From Halobacteriovorax vibrionivorans (GTDB lineage Bacteria; Bdellovibrionota; Bacteriovoracia; Bacteriovoracales; Bacteriovoracaceae): 64,000 bases of DNA. Made by a program: the position numbers and the translations under genes. Shown here piece after piece: positions 28,157 to 36,134 of the stretch (position 1 is the stretch's first letter; the number at the start of each line of letters is the position of its first letter). A model generated the notes under the pieces. That model was not told the origin of the DNA. It ran no database searches and was given only the letters and a program-made list of their open reading frames with translations. The stretch lies in the NCBI RefSeq assembly GCF_003346865.1, contig NZ_QDKL01000003.1, positions 62,001-126,000 of the forward strand, written 5' to 3'.

Positions 28157-29857
28157 ATGCGAGCTTTATGCCTTAAAAAATTTATCGTCATAACTCTTCC
28201 TATTTTGGCAGCGTTAGTTTTTTCCCTTGAGGTAAATGCTCGCACAAATTCGACATTAGAAAATCAAGGTGATCTGATTTTCTCAAATTTGAAAGAATCA
28301 AAAGAGAAGTCTCGTGTTAAAAATTCAGATTATAATTTTGCTCTCATTGATAATTATCGAAAATTCTATCTTGAAGATGAAAAATTAGAATACTTTTGTC
28401 GTGAAAATTCATCAAAGCTAAGATTTAAAAATATCTTTGAAAGAGATGAGTTCTATCGCAGTATCGTTGCAACTCTTCAGTATAAGATGATCAATTATTC
28501 AATGCAGGCCATTGCTCACTATGCAAAAAAACTACAATTTGAATCTGATCAATATGATAATTTAGTTAATGGCCTTATTGGTAGTTGTTCTAAGAACTTG
28601 ACTCTATTTAGTCACAGGCTTTTAAAGCATTTATTTACTAAGTACTATAGTGATAGCTCTATTGATAAATTACGTCTTCCTTATTCTCAAAGAGAAAATC
28701 TATTTGCATCTAATGTTAATGAAATTCAAAGTGAGAATGAAGTCGTAGTTAATGAATTATATTATACAACAGGTGTATTTTCTTATGCTTGTTCATGGGG
28801 TGGCCAAGAAAAATATCTTCGTAACTTAGCTCCTTTTCTTTCTTCTTCACTTGTCATGAGCTATATCGTTCGCGAAATTAGCGCTCTTGATAGTCATGTT
28901 TATAAAGATCAGTTAAATGATGGCAAAGTCGCAAATTGTCGAAATCAAATTTGTCGTCCATATAAAAAAGCAAAAGTTCAAAAAGAAATTGTTAGGCCAA
29001 TTGGATCTTCAAATTTAAACTTTGATCTAAAAGTCGCTTATTGTGATAATTTTAAATTTGCTTCTAAGAAATTCTCTCCAAGTGCTAATGATTCACTTAA
29101 AAATCAATTAAAGAAATTTGAAAAAGATGAAAATATCGTAATCGCTCAATTCGTTTCTTTATTAACTCGTGTTCCAGAGTTTAATGTTTGGACTCAAGAT
29201 TCTAAAACGATTAAGCGTTATGTTTCTGTTTCTAATGACAGCCTTTGGGATTATTGGGCAAAAGACTTACTTGAAAAGAATTCTAATAAGCTTCCTTACG
29301 AAGAAGCCTTAAGTATGAAACTTGATGTTAAAACTAGTAATGATTCAATTTTGCGTCATGGTTATCCAGAGGTTAATTTCGTTGTTTTAAATGGTGAATT
29401 TGATAAAGCGACAAATATAGACAATATGGTTTCTTTAAAATTTGAAATTGAGATTCCACATAACGATTTTATGTGGCTATATCGAAATATTCGATCGGCC
29501 AAAACATTTGATGATAAGGAGAAATCAAAGGAGCTAAAGGAGCGCTTATCTCTTTATGTTGCAAATGATTATAATAAGATTAAAGAGACTCTCAATCAAT
29601 TCTCTGTTGATGCAGACCTAACAACGGTAATCACTGATGAATTGATAAGGCAATTTAACTATATTGAATTTTTAAGGCCAAAATCATCACATGGGACGAG
29701 GGAAAAGATTGATGTAAGAGTTAATATAGCCCCTTTTGCTCTTGTGGCAATTCGTAACAAGCGAATTATTAGTGAGTTATCTGAACGTGATCTTAAAAAT
29801 ATTAAGTCATTAGAAGTTTTAAATAATATTGAATCTATGGCCGAGAAAGCAAAATAG
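28157..29857 (+). CDS. Exported protein of unknown function, upstream of rpoH
   Basis: A 566-residue protein with a hydrophobic signal segment (FIVITLPILAALVFSLEVNA). I recognise no family. The mature part is Lys/Asn/Ser-rich and contains several scattered cysteines (for example YFCRENS, GSCSKN, NCRNQICRP), which could form disulphides. The start is uncertain: ATG 28157 is chosen over the in-frame TTG at 28145 because a TATAAA at 28135-28140 would place the transcription start near 28147. It ends 19 bases before the rpoH start, so the two may be cotranscribed. Confidence 0.6.
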   Translation: MRALCLKKFIVITLPILAALVFSLEVNARTNSTLENQGDLIFSNLKESKEKSRVKNSDYNFALIDNYRKFYLEDEKLEYFCRENSSKLRFKNIFERDEFYRSIVATLQYKMINYSMQAIAHYAKKLQFESDQYDNLVNGLIGSCSKNLTLFSHRLLKHLFTKYYSDSSIDKLRLPYSQRENLFASNVNEIQSENEVVVNELYYTTGVFSYACSWGGQEKYLRNLAPFLSSSLVMSYIVREISALDSHVYKDQLNDGKVANCRNQICRPYKKAKVQKEIVRPIGSSNLNFDLKVAYCDNFKFASKKFSPSANDSLKNQLKKFEKDENIVIAQFVSLLTRVPEFNVWTQDSKTIKRYVSVSNDSLWDYWAKDLLEKNSNKLPYEEALSMKLDVKTSNDSILRHGYPEVNFVVLNGEFDKATNIDNMVSLKFEIEIPHNDFMWLYRNIRSAKTFDDKEKSKELKERLSLYVANDYNKIKETLNQFSVDADLTTVITDELIRQFNYIEFLRPKSSHGTREKIDVRVNIAPFALVAIRNKRIISELSERDLKNIKSLEVLNNIESMAEKAK

Positions 29858-29876
29858 TGTTAAATTTCATCCACTC

Positions 29877-30956
29877 ATGAGTGATTCAAAGAAAAATAAA
29901 AACAAATATTTAGAAGATAGTGATAAGTCCGAACAAAAGGACTTTGACTACGAGATTCTACCTTCTATCGATGAGAAGAAGCTTAAAGAATCTTCGGATT
30001 CTGAAGAAGATATCGATGATATTATCGATATTAGTAATTTACCTGATTCAGGTCTTACGCTTGAGGAAGAAATTGAGGTTATCAAGGAGACACTACCTGC
30101 TTTAACTTCAAAACTACCTGTCCCTTCACGAGTTGATAATAAGCTCAATCAATACCTAAAAGAAATTTCTCGCTACGAGCTTCTCTCTCCAGAGCAAGAG
30201 AAGACTCTCATACGACAATTTCGTGAAACAGGTGATATTGCATTAGCAAAGAAGCTAGTTGTCTCTAATTTAAGGCTAGTTGTAAAAATTGCCATGGATT
30301 ATAAGAGTGCCCATGCAAATGTAATGGATCTCATCCAAGAAGGTAATATTGGTCTTATGAAGGCCGTTTCATTATTTGAGCCAGATAAGGGAGCAAAGCT
30401 TTCTTATTACGCATCCTGGTGGATTAAGTCATATATCTTGAAATTCATCCTAGATAACTTTAAGTTAGTAAAATTAGGTACGACAAATGAGCAGAAGAAG
30501 CTCTTTTATAATCTAATGCGTGAAAAAGAACGTCTTGAGGCCCAAGGGATCAAGCCTGATCATAAGACAATCGCGCAGAATCTAGATGTAAGTGAAAAAG
30601 CAGTGGCCCTCATGGATATGCGCTTAGGTGATGCTGGCTCCGAAGTTAGTCTTGATATCCCAGTAGGAGAAAATTCTAGTGCGACAATGGGGGATTTACT
30701 TCCTGACTCAACTGATGTTGCGCAAGATGTTGAATTTAAACAGTCACTTCAACTTCTCCAAGAAAACCTCGATCAATTTATTCAGGGGCTAAAGCCTCGT
30801 GATCAAGAAATCTTTAAAGAAAGACTATTGAATGATGCTCCGCGCTCTCTACAGTCCATCGCTGACGATTATGGGGTCTCTCGAGAGCGTATTCGCCAGA
30901 TCGAGGCCCGTCTTCTCGATAACTTAAAGGTTTACATGAGTGAAATTATAAGATAG
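29877..30956 (+). CDS. rpoH: RNA polymerase sigma-32 family factor
   Basis: A 359-residue sigma factor. An acidic N-terminal extension (1-90) is followed by sigma region 1.2 (LNQYLKEISRYELLSPEQE), region 2 (LVVSNLRLVVKIAMDY, DLIQEGNIGLMKAV, YYASWWIKSYI), an RpoH box-like NEQKKLFYNLMREKE, and region 4.2 with its helix-turn-helix, SLQSIADDYGVSRERIRQIEAR. The RpoH box and the VKLGTTNEQKKLF context point to the heat-shock sigma rather than RpoD. The N-terminal extension of about 70 acidic residues is longer than in E. coli RpoH. The start at 29877 lacks a clear ribosome-binding site. Confidence 0.85.
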   Translation: MSDSKKNKNKYLEDSDKSEQKDFDYEILPSIDEKKLKESSDSEEDIDDIIDISNLPDSGLTLEEEIEVIKETLPALTSKLPVPSRVDNKLNQYLKEISRYELLSPEQEKTLIRQFRETGDIALAKKLVVSNLRLVVKIAMDYKSAHANVMDLIQEGNIGLMKAVSLFEPDKGAKLSYYASWWIKSYILKFILDNFKLVKLGTTNEQKKLFYNLMREKERLEAQGIKPDHKTIAQNLDVSEKAVALMDMRLGDAGSEVSLDIPVGENSSATMGDLLPDSTDVAQDVEFKQSLQLLQENLDQFIQGLKPRDQEIFKERLLNDAPRSLQSIADDYGVSRERIRQIEARLLDNLKVYMSEIIR

Positions 30957-31035
30957 TATGCACAAAATATTGCGCCCTATACTTGGCCTGGAAAATAACT
31001 TCCTTGCTCGGTATTTGGTAAGTTTAGGAGAAATT

Positions 31036-31314
31036 ATGATTACAAAAGAAAAAACAGCATCAATCGTAGCTGAATTTGGTAAAGAGTTTGGAGCATCTGA
31101 AAAAGATAGCGGTTGTGCAGCGGTTCAAGTTGCAATTCTTACAGAAAGAATTAACAACCTTAAAGAGCACTTTGGTTCACACAAGCACGATTATTCTTCA
31201 AACCGTGGTCTTCTTAAGATGATTGGACGTCGTCGTCGTCTTCTTAAGTATGTATCTACTGAAAATGAAGATAACTACAAGTCACTAATTAAGAAACTTG
31301 GTCTAAGAAAATAA
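31036..31314 (+). CDS. rpsO: 30S ribosomal protein S15
   Basis: A 92-residue S15 that binds 16S rRNA and helps assemble the central domain of the small subunit. The conserved FGSHKHDYSSNRGLLKMIGRRRRLLKYV block is present. The start at 31036 (MITKEKT) is chosen because it matches the family and has TAGGAG 5-7 bases upstream; an in-frame ATG at 30958 would add 26 unrelated residues. It is followed by a terminator and then pnp, the usual rpsO-pnp order. Confidence 0.97.
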   Translation: MITKEKTASIVAEFGKEFGASEKDSGCAAVQVAILTERINNLKEHFGSHKHDYSSNRGLLKMIGRRRRLLKYVSTENEDNYKSLIKKLGLRK

Positions 31315-31328
31315 GCCAAGATAAAAAG

Positions 31329-31356
31329 AAAGGAAGCTTTATGCTTCCTTTTTTTT
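31329..31356 (+). terminator. Rho-independent terminator after rpsO
   Basis: AGGAAGC (31331-31337), a 5-base loop, GCTTCCT (31343-31349), then a run of eight T. The flanking AA pairs with TT to lengthen the stem. It separates rpsO from pnp, with read-through or a new promoter feeding pnp. Confidence 0.88.
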
Positions 31357-31557
31357 ATTTAAAAAGCTAAAATTAAGTAACGAATTTTTTTGATAAGCAG
31401 ACAAGGACAGTCTAGGGATTTAAGGGATATTAAAATTTAAGAACTCGCGATTTGGATGAGGTTTTTAAGTTTTCATATTCTTTGGATTTCTCAAGATCAT
31501 CCTCAATTCTTAAAGAAAAAATTCATCATACATTCAAAAATATAAAATGGAGTTTTT
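31357..31557 (+). other. pnp leader region, no gene
   Basis: About 200 bases between the rpsO terminator and pnp without an open reading frame of note. It ends in TGGAG 7 bases before the pnp ATG. In other bacteria PNPase represses its own mRNA through a processed leader hairpin; no comparable long hairpin is obvious by eye here. Confidence 0.4.
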
Positions 31558-33804
31558 ATGTTAAACAACAAACGTGAGTTTACTTACAACTTCGGTGGTA
31601 AAGACATTACGATCGAAACTGGCCGTATGGCAAAACAAGCAGATGCTTCTGTAATCGTAACTAGTGGTGGTACACAAGTTCTTGTTACTGCAACTTCTGC
31701 AACTCAAGTAAAAGATGGGCAAGACTTTTTCCCACTTTTAGTTGAGTACACTGAGAAATTTTATTCAGCAGGGAAATTCCTTGGTGGATTCCTTAAAAGA
31801 GAAGGTCGTCCTTCAGTAGGTGAGACTTTAAATGCTCGTCTAATTGATAGACCTCTTAGACCTCTATTCCCAGAAGGGTATATGTTTGACACTGTTATCT
31901 CTTGTACTGTTATCTCTTACTCACCAGAAGGTGACCCTGAGGTTCTAGCTGCAATTGGTGCTTCAGCTGCTCTTACTATCTCTGATATTCCATTTGCGGG
32001 TCCAATTGGTACTTGTAAGGTTGGTCGTATTGACGGTCAATTTGTTATCAACCCTGACCACGACAAGTGGGAAGAGTCTGATATGGAAATCGTTGTTGCA
32101 GCAAGTGATAACGCAATCCTTATGGTTGAAGGTGAGGCGAAAGTTGCTCCAGAGCAAGATGTACTTGACGCTATCTTCTATGGTCAAAAGGAAATTGAAG
32201 GATTTGTTTCATTCCTTTCTGATATTCAAAAAGAAGTTGGTAAAGAAAAGCGTGAATTTGTTTCAGCAGCTGCTAACAAAACAATGCTTGAAAAAATTAG
32301 AACAGACTACACAGCAACTGCTCGTGAAGCTCTAAAAATTACTGATAAGTTAGAGAGACAAAAAGCTGTAAAAGCAATTGAAGCTCAAGTTAAAGAAGCA
32401 ATGGCAGCTGATCCAGCGGCATTTGGTCTAACTGAAGACGATGCATTTGGAAAAGAAGCATACAAAGGTGTAGATGAGCTAATGTATGAAATGCTACGTG
32501 GTGATATTCTTGATGAAGAAAAGCGTATTGCTGGACGTGGACTTGCTGAAGTTCGAGAAATCGAAACTGAAACAGATGTACTTAAAGTACCACACGGATC
32601 ATCTCTATTTACTCGTGGTGAAACACAAGTAATGGCAGCTGTAACTCTTGGTGGTAGTAAAGGTGCTCAAATGAGTGACCGTATTATTGGTACAAAAGAA
32701 GACCAATTCTACCTACACTATAACTTCCCTCCATATTCAGTAGGTGAGGCACGTGGTGTTCGCGGTGTAGGACGTCGTGAGCAAGGTCACGGAAACCTAG
32801 CTGAGCGTGCTCTTAAGGCCGTTATCCCAACTGATTTCCCATATACAACTCGTCTTGTATGTGAAGTTTTAGAATCAAATGGTTCTTCTTCAATGGGTTC
32901 TGTATGTTCAGGGTCAATGGCACTAATGGATGCTGGTGTTCCTCTTAAAGCACCTGTTGCTGGGATTGCTATGGGTCTAGTAACTGATGGTGAAAGATTT
33001 AAAATTCTAACAGATATCCTTGGTGACGAAGATCACCTTGGTGATATGGACTTTAAAGTTGCTGGTACAACAGAAGGTATCACAGCGATTCAAATGGATA
33101 TTAAGATCACTGGTCTTACAAAAGAGATCGTTGAAAAAGCAATGGCACAAGCAAGAGAAGGTCGTCTTCATATTCTAGAAGAGATGGCAAAAACAATCTC
33201 TGTTGAAAGAAAGACTCTTAAAGAGGGTGTACCTGTAATGAAATCAATGCAGATCAAGCAAGATCAAATTGGTGGACTTATCGGGCCTGGTGGAAAGAAT
33301 ATTAAGAAGCTTCAAGAAGATTTCGATCTTGTTATCGAAATTGATGAAGATGGAACAACTAAGTTCATCTCAACTAACCAAGAAGCAATTGATGAATGTA
33401 TGGCACTAGTTGGTCTACAGATGAATGGACCAGAAGTTGGTAAGACTTATACTGCTAAAGTAGCTAGCCTTAAAGATTATGGTGCATTCGTTGACATCGC
33501 TTCAGGAGTTGGTGGACTAGTTCATATTTCTGAAATTGCAGATGAGAGAATTACTGATGCTGGTGACTACTTAGACGAAGGTCAAGAAGTTCAAATCAAG
33601 GTTCTTGAAATTGATAAAATGGGACGCGCTAAGCTTTCTATCAAGGCCGTTGAAGCTCTAAAGAGAAAAGACGGTAAGACTGAAGAAGAAGCTCAAAAAG
33701 ACGCTCCAAAGCGTGAACCACGTGAGTCTCGTGACGGTGATCGTAAACCAAGAGGTGATAGAAAGCCTCGCGGTGACAGAAAGCCTCGTGGTGACAAGAA
33801 GTAA
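31558..33804 (+). CDS. pnp: Polyribonucleotide nucleotidyltransferase
   Basis: A 748-residue PNPase, the phosphorolytic 3'-5' exoribonuclease of RNA decay. Two RNase PH-like halves are visible (FFPLLVEYTEKFYSAGKF and later DQFYLHYNFPPYSVGEARG), then a KH domain (GGLIGPGGKNIKKLQE) and an S1 domain (GKTYTAKVASLKDYGAFVDI). The C-terminus adds a basic tail with four RKPRGD-type repeats, probably an RNA-binding extension. Codon choice is more biased than in neighbouring genes, as expected for high expression, and GGCC is rare in it. Confidence 0.98.
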   Translation: MLNNKREFTYNFGGKDITIETGRMAKQADASVIVTSGGTQVLVTATSATQVKDGQDFFPLLVEYTEKFYSAGKFLGGFLKREGRPSVGETLNARLIDRPLRPLFPEGYMFDTVISCTVISYSPEGDPEVLAAIGASAALTISDIPFAGPIGTCKVGRIDGQFVINPDHDKWEESDMEIVVAASDNAILMVEGEAKVAPEQDVLDAIFYGQKEIEGFVSFLSDIQKEVGKEKREFVSAAANKTMLEKIRTDYTATAREALKITDKLERQKAVKAIEAQVKEAMAADPAAFGLTEDDAFGKEAYKGVDELMYEMLRGDILDEEKRIAGRGLAEVREIETETDVLKVPHGSSLFTRGETQVMAAVTLGGSKGAQMSDRIIGTKEDQFYLHYNFPPYSVGEARGVRGVGRREQGHGNLAERALKAVIPTDFPYTTRLVCEVLESNGSSSMGSVCSGSMALMDAGVPLKAPVAGIAMGLVTDGERFKILTDILGDEDHLGDMDFKVAGTTEGITAIQMDIKITGLTKEIVEKAMAQAREGRLHILEEMAKTISVERKTLKEGVPVMKSMQIKQDQIGGLIGPGGKNIKKLQEDFDLVIEIDEDGTTKFISTNQEAIDECMALVGLQMNGPEVGKTYTAKVASLKDYGAFVDIASGVGGLVHISEIADERITDAGDYLDEGQEVQIKVLEIDKMGRAKLSIKAVEALKRKDGKTEEEAQKDAPKREPRESRDGDRKPRGDRKPRGDRKPRGDKK

Positions 33805-33822
33805 TAAGTAGGAATTACTCTT

Positions 33823-34290
33823 ATGATCGATCGAGTTGTTGATTTAAAAGTAAAGAAGCTAGAGCATTTTGACTCTAGCTTCGATCTTCCTAAATATGAA
33901 ACGACTGGAGCAGCAGGAGCTGATCTTCGTGCTCATTTAGAGAATAAAGACTCTCTTGTGATTGCTCCAGGAGCTCGTGTTCTAGTGCCAACAGGACTTA
34001 GCTTTGAGATCCCTCATGGATATGAGGTTCAAATTCGTCCTCGTTCTGGCCTTTCATTTAAGACAGATCTTCTCGTTGTAAACTCACCTGGGACTATCGA
34101 TTGCGATTACCGCGGTGAAGTCAAAATTATCCTAGGTAATTTTGGAAATGAGGACTTTGTTATTAAGCACGGTGAGCGTATTGCCCAAATGGTTCTAGCA
34201 CCAGTTTGGCAGGCCCGTGTAAGTGAAGTAAGTGAATTAAGTGATACTGAGCGTGGAGCTGGTGGATTTGGTTCAACTGGGACGAAATAA
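33823..34290 (+). CDS. dut: dUTP diphosphatase
   Basis: A 155-residue trimeric dUTPase that hydrolyses dUTP to dUMP and pyrophosphate, preventing uracil incorporation and feeding thymidylate synthesis. Motifs in order: AGADLRA, RPRSGLSFK, GTIDCDYRGEV, GERIAQMV, and the C-terminal GAGGFGSTG arm. The length is normal. It begins 18 bases after pnp with AGGAA upstream and is likely cotranscribed. thyA and folA lie 21 kb away in the same window. Confidence 0.97.
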   Translation: MIDRVVDLKVKKLEHFDSSFDLPKYETTGAAGADLRAHLENKDSLVIAPGARVLVPTGLSFEIPHGYEVQIRPRSGLSFKTDLLVVNSPGTIDCDYRGEVKIILGNFGNEDFVIKHGERIAQMVLAPVWQARVSEVSELSDTERGAGGFGSTGTK

Positions 34291-34299
34291 GGATTAAGT

Positions 34300-34584
34300 A
34301 TGAGTTTAAAAGTAAATTACAATAAAGCATCTTCTCAAGAAGAAGCATATAATCTAGGAAAGGCCGCTGTTACTCCAGAATATGTGGCAAAATTCAATGT
34401 TAAAGCGGATGTTACGACAGATGATGGTAATTTTTCCATGCTAGCTAAAGGAAAAGGGTTTGAATTGAAGCTAAAGTTTGAAGATTCTTACTGCTTAGTT
34501 GATCTTGACCTCTCTTTCATGCTAAAGCCTCTTAAGGGAAAAATTTTAGAAACGATTGAAGGTAAGATCAAGAAGACTGTTTAG
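34300..34584 (+). CDS. Polyhydroxyalkanoate-system-type small protein
   Basis: A 94-residue soluble protein. The order of a helical N-terminus (SQEEAYNLGKAAV), a strand pair (GNFSMLAKGKGFELKLKF), then VDLDLSFMLKPLKGKILETIEGKIKK matches the putative polyhydroxyalkanoic acid system (PHA_gran_rgn) family. No PHA synthase or phasin gene lies in the window, so a role in PHA granules is not supported by context. It starts 9 bases after dut. Confidence 0.68.
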   Translation: MSLKVNYNKASSQEEAYNLGKAAVTPEYVAKFNVKADVTTDDGNFSMLAKGKGFELKLKFEDSYCLVDLDLSFMLKPLKGKILETIEGKIKKTV

Positions 34585-34628
34585 TCTACGCTTGGCCAAC
34601 CTCAATAAAAATCACGTAGGCCTATATC

Positions 34629-35189
34629 ATGTTTAAAGTTACATTAGCACCATCAAATGAGACCATCTATGTTGATGACGAGATGTCATTATTAGAGCAT
34701 CTTAAAAAGAATGGAATTTATGTTAATTCTAGTTGTGGCGGACACGGAACTTGTACAGATTGTATTGTAAAAGTTCTCTCCGGTGCAGATAATCTAAATG
34801 AACCAACTGACGTTGAAACGAAACTTCTAGGTAATGTATTTCACATTACTAAGGAGCGTATGTCATGCCAGACCATCGTTAATGGTGAGACGACAATTGA
34901 TATGTCAGATCACTCAAAAGAGGGTGTCGAGGCCAAGCGTGAGGCCAAGAATAAGAAAGTAGTTAATGAAAAGCTTTCTGCTCTTAAACGCTCAGGAAAC
35001 TTCAAAGTTCGCAAGAAGGATGAAGTTGAAAAAGTAATGAGTGAGCGTCAGGCAAAATGGGAAGATAAGCAGTCTCGCCAAGAAGATTGGAAGAATCACT
35101 GGGAAAAAGGTGATCGCTCAAAGGCAAAGAGACTTGGTGGTGGACGCCGTCCAAAGAATATCAAGCCAATCAAAGAAGACGAAGAATAA
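34629..35189 (+). CDS. [2Fe-2S] ferredoxin with basic C-terminal extension
   Basis: A 186-residue protein. Residues 1-95 are a plant-type ferredoxin domain with the cluster cysteines in SSCGGHGTCTDC and a later Cys in RMSCQT. Residues about 100-186 form a Lys/Arg-rich charged tail (RQEDWKNHWEKGDRSKAKRLGGGRR), unlike ordinary ferredoxins. The domain is an electron carrier; the tail could bind nucleic acid or an acidic partner. It lies 44 bases after the PHA-type gene, probably in the same operon. Confidence 0.85.
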   Translation: MFKVTLAPSNETIYVDDEMSLLEHLKKNGIYVNSSCGGHGTCTDCIVKVLSGADNLNEPTDVETKLLGNVFHITKERMSCQTIVNGETTIDMSDHSKEGVEAKREAKNKKVVNEKLSALKRSGNFKVRKKDEVEKVMSERQAKWEDKQSRQEDWKNHWEKGDRSKAKRLGGGRRPKNIKPIKEDEE

Positions 35190-35197
35190 AATAATTT

Positions 35198-35767
35198 CTA
35201 AAATTCACAAAGTAGGGCCTGAATCTTTTTCAGGTCTGCTTTTCTATTAGAACGATCCACAAAGACATATTTTCCGTTATCCAGCTTTGCAAATAGTTGG
35301 AAATACCCTTTGTTTTCAAAGCCACGCATTGTTGGGTCTTGTTGCATCTTTGCAACATTTGGAGAGTCCATAAAGTGATCAATACTAAATGAATCACTCG
35401 ATTCCAATTTATGTACTTTCTTTAATATCGGAATGAAGAATAGACGATGCTTGATAATTAGCTTGTCGTCCTTTTTTATGATGAACTTCTCATACATATA
35501 AAAACATAATGTAATGAGGGGCAGTAGAATCAGAGTCGCACTTACAGCAATAACTAATGCCTGGTTAATTGAATCACCTGTTTCATAGAGTTTTACAAGT
35601 GGCCCCTTTACGCCAATAAACATGGCAAAGACAACAGTTGCTGCAGCAAGAAGGTAGCCCCAGAAAACCATAGGTAGTCCATAGGTCTTTAGAGTAAGTC
35701 CTTGCTCGTTAATAGTAATACGATCTCTTTCTTCTTTAGATACTGGAAATATAAACATTAGGCCCAT
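35198..35767 (-). CDS. Two-helix membrane protein of unknown function
   Basis: A 189-residue protein with two hydrophobic segments (about 33-52 and 71-92) and a cytoplasmic-looking C-terminal half that may form a beta-rich domain (KLIIKHRLFFIPILKKVHKLES). No named family is recognised. The start at 35767 has no ribosome-binding site and sits directly behind a promoter-like sequence. It is convergent with the ferredoxin gene, 8 bases apart. Confidence 0.6.
   Translation of the reverse strand: MGLMFIFPVSKEERDRITINEQGLTLKTYGLPMVFWGYLLAAATVVFAMFIGVKGPLVKLYETGDSINQALVIAVSATLILLPLITLCFYMYEKFIIKKDDKLIIKHRLFFIPILKKVHKLESSDSFSIDHFMDSPNVAKMQQDPTMRGFENKGYFQLFAKLDNGKYVFVDRSNRKADLKKIQALLCEF
35218..35244 (+). 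terminator. Weak terminator inside the convergent gene's 3' end
   Basis: CCTGAA (35218-35223), a 5-base loop, TTCAGG (35229-35234), followed by TCTGCTTTTC. It lies downstream of the plus-strand ferredoxin gene but within the last codons of the minus-strand membrane gene. The stem is short. Confidence 0.35.
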
Positions 35768-35774
35768 GGGGCGT

Positions 35775-35803
35775 ATTATAATCCTAGCTCCACGCTTAGT
35801 CTA
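35775..35803 (-). promoter_or_regulatory. Promoter abutting the start codon at 35767
   Basis: On the minus strand TAGACT (35803-35798), a 17-base spacer and a perfect TATAAT (35780-35775) lie 7 bases before the ATG at 35767. No Shine-Dalgarno intervenes, which suggests a leaderless transcript. Confidence 0.42.
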
Positions 35804-35810
35804 TGATATT

Positions 35811-36062
35811 TCAGAGTTTTTGTAGCAGCTGGAGAGTTGCTAGAAAGACGATAGCGCCGATGGTGGAGATTATGATACTTCCAATAAGGCCATAACTTGT
35901 AAGGCCTACTAAATGGAAAGCAAAGCTTCCTACGAATGATCCCATTACACCCACGATGATATTTCCAACGAGGCCAAAGGTTTCACCTTTGTACAGGCTT
36001 CCGGCCAGCCAGCCAGCAATAGCACCAATAAAGAGAATGATTATGAATTGTTCGATGGCCAC
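35811..36062 (-). CDS. GlsB/YeaQ/YmgE family small membrane protein
   Basis: An 83-residue protein with three hydrophobic segments and the family pattern GAIAGWLAGSLYKG, GLVGNIIVGVMGSFVG and a final ISTIGAIVFL. Members are called transglycosylase-associated and are often stress-induced; the biochemical role is not established. The start codon is GTG, with GGAGG 6 bases upstream; that site is buried in a hairpin (36066-36098). Confidence 0.87.
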   Translation of the reverse strand: MAIEQFIIILFIGAIAGWLAGSLYKGETFGLVGNIIVGVMGSFVGSFAFHLVGLTSYGLIGSIIISTIGAIVFLATLQLLQKL

Positions 36063-36065
36063 TAG

Positions 36066-36098
36066 GCACCTCCTAAATAAATATATTTTAAGAGGTGC
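36066..36098 (-). promoter_or_regulatory. Hairpin sequestering the ribosome-binding site
   Basis: On the minus-strand RNA, GCACCTC (36098-36092) pairs with GAGGTGC (36072-36066), extended by TTTA/TAAA across a one-base mismatch. The right arm contains most of the Shine-Dalgarno of the GlsB-like gene, which starts at 36062. The loop is AT-only. This would block translation until opened, for example by heat, a protein or a small RNA. Confidence 0.6.
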
Positions 36099-36134
36099 TA
36101 ATGATTATTTGTTAGTTAATTTAACTTAAATTGA

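Noticed and set aside
31955-32335. A 126-residue open frame inside pnp in another frame
   Set aside because: Pure shadow of a highly conserved pnp frame; composition is Leu/Val-rich without domain structure.
33721-33801. RKPRGD-type repeats at the end of pnp as a special mobile or coding repeat
   Set aside because: Short basic tails with such repeats are common in PNPases and other RNA-binding proteins; it is reported only as part of pnp.
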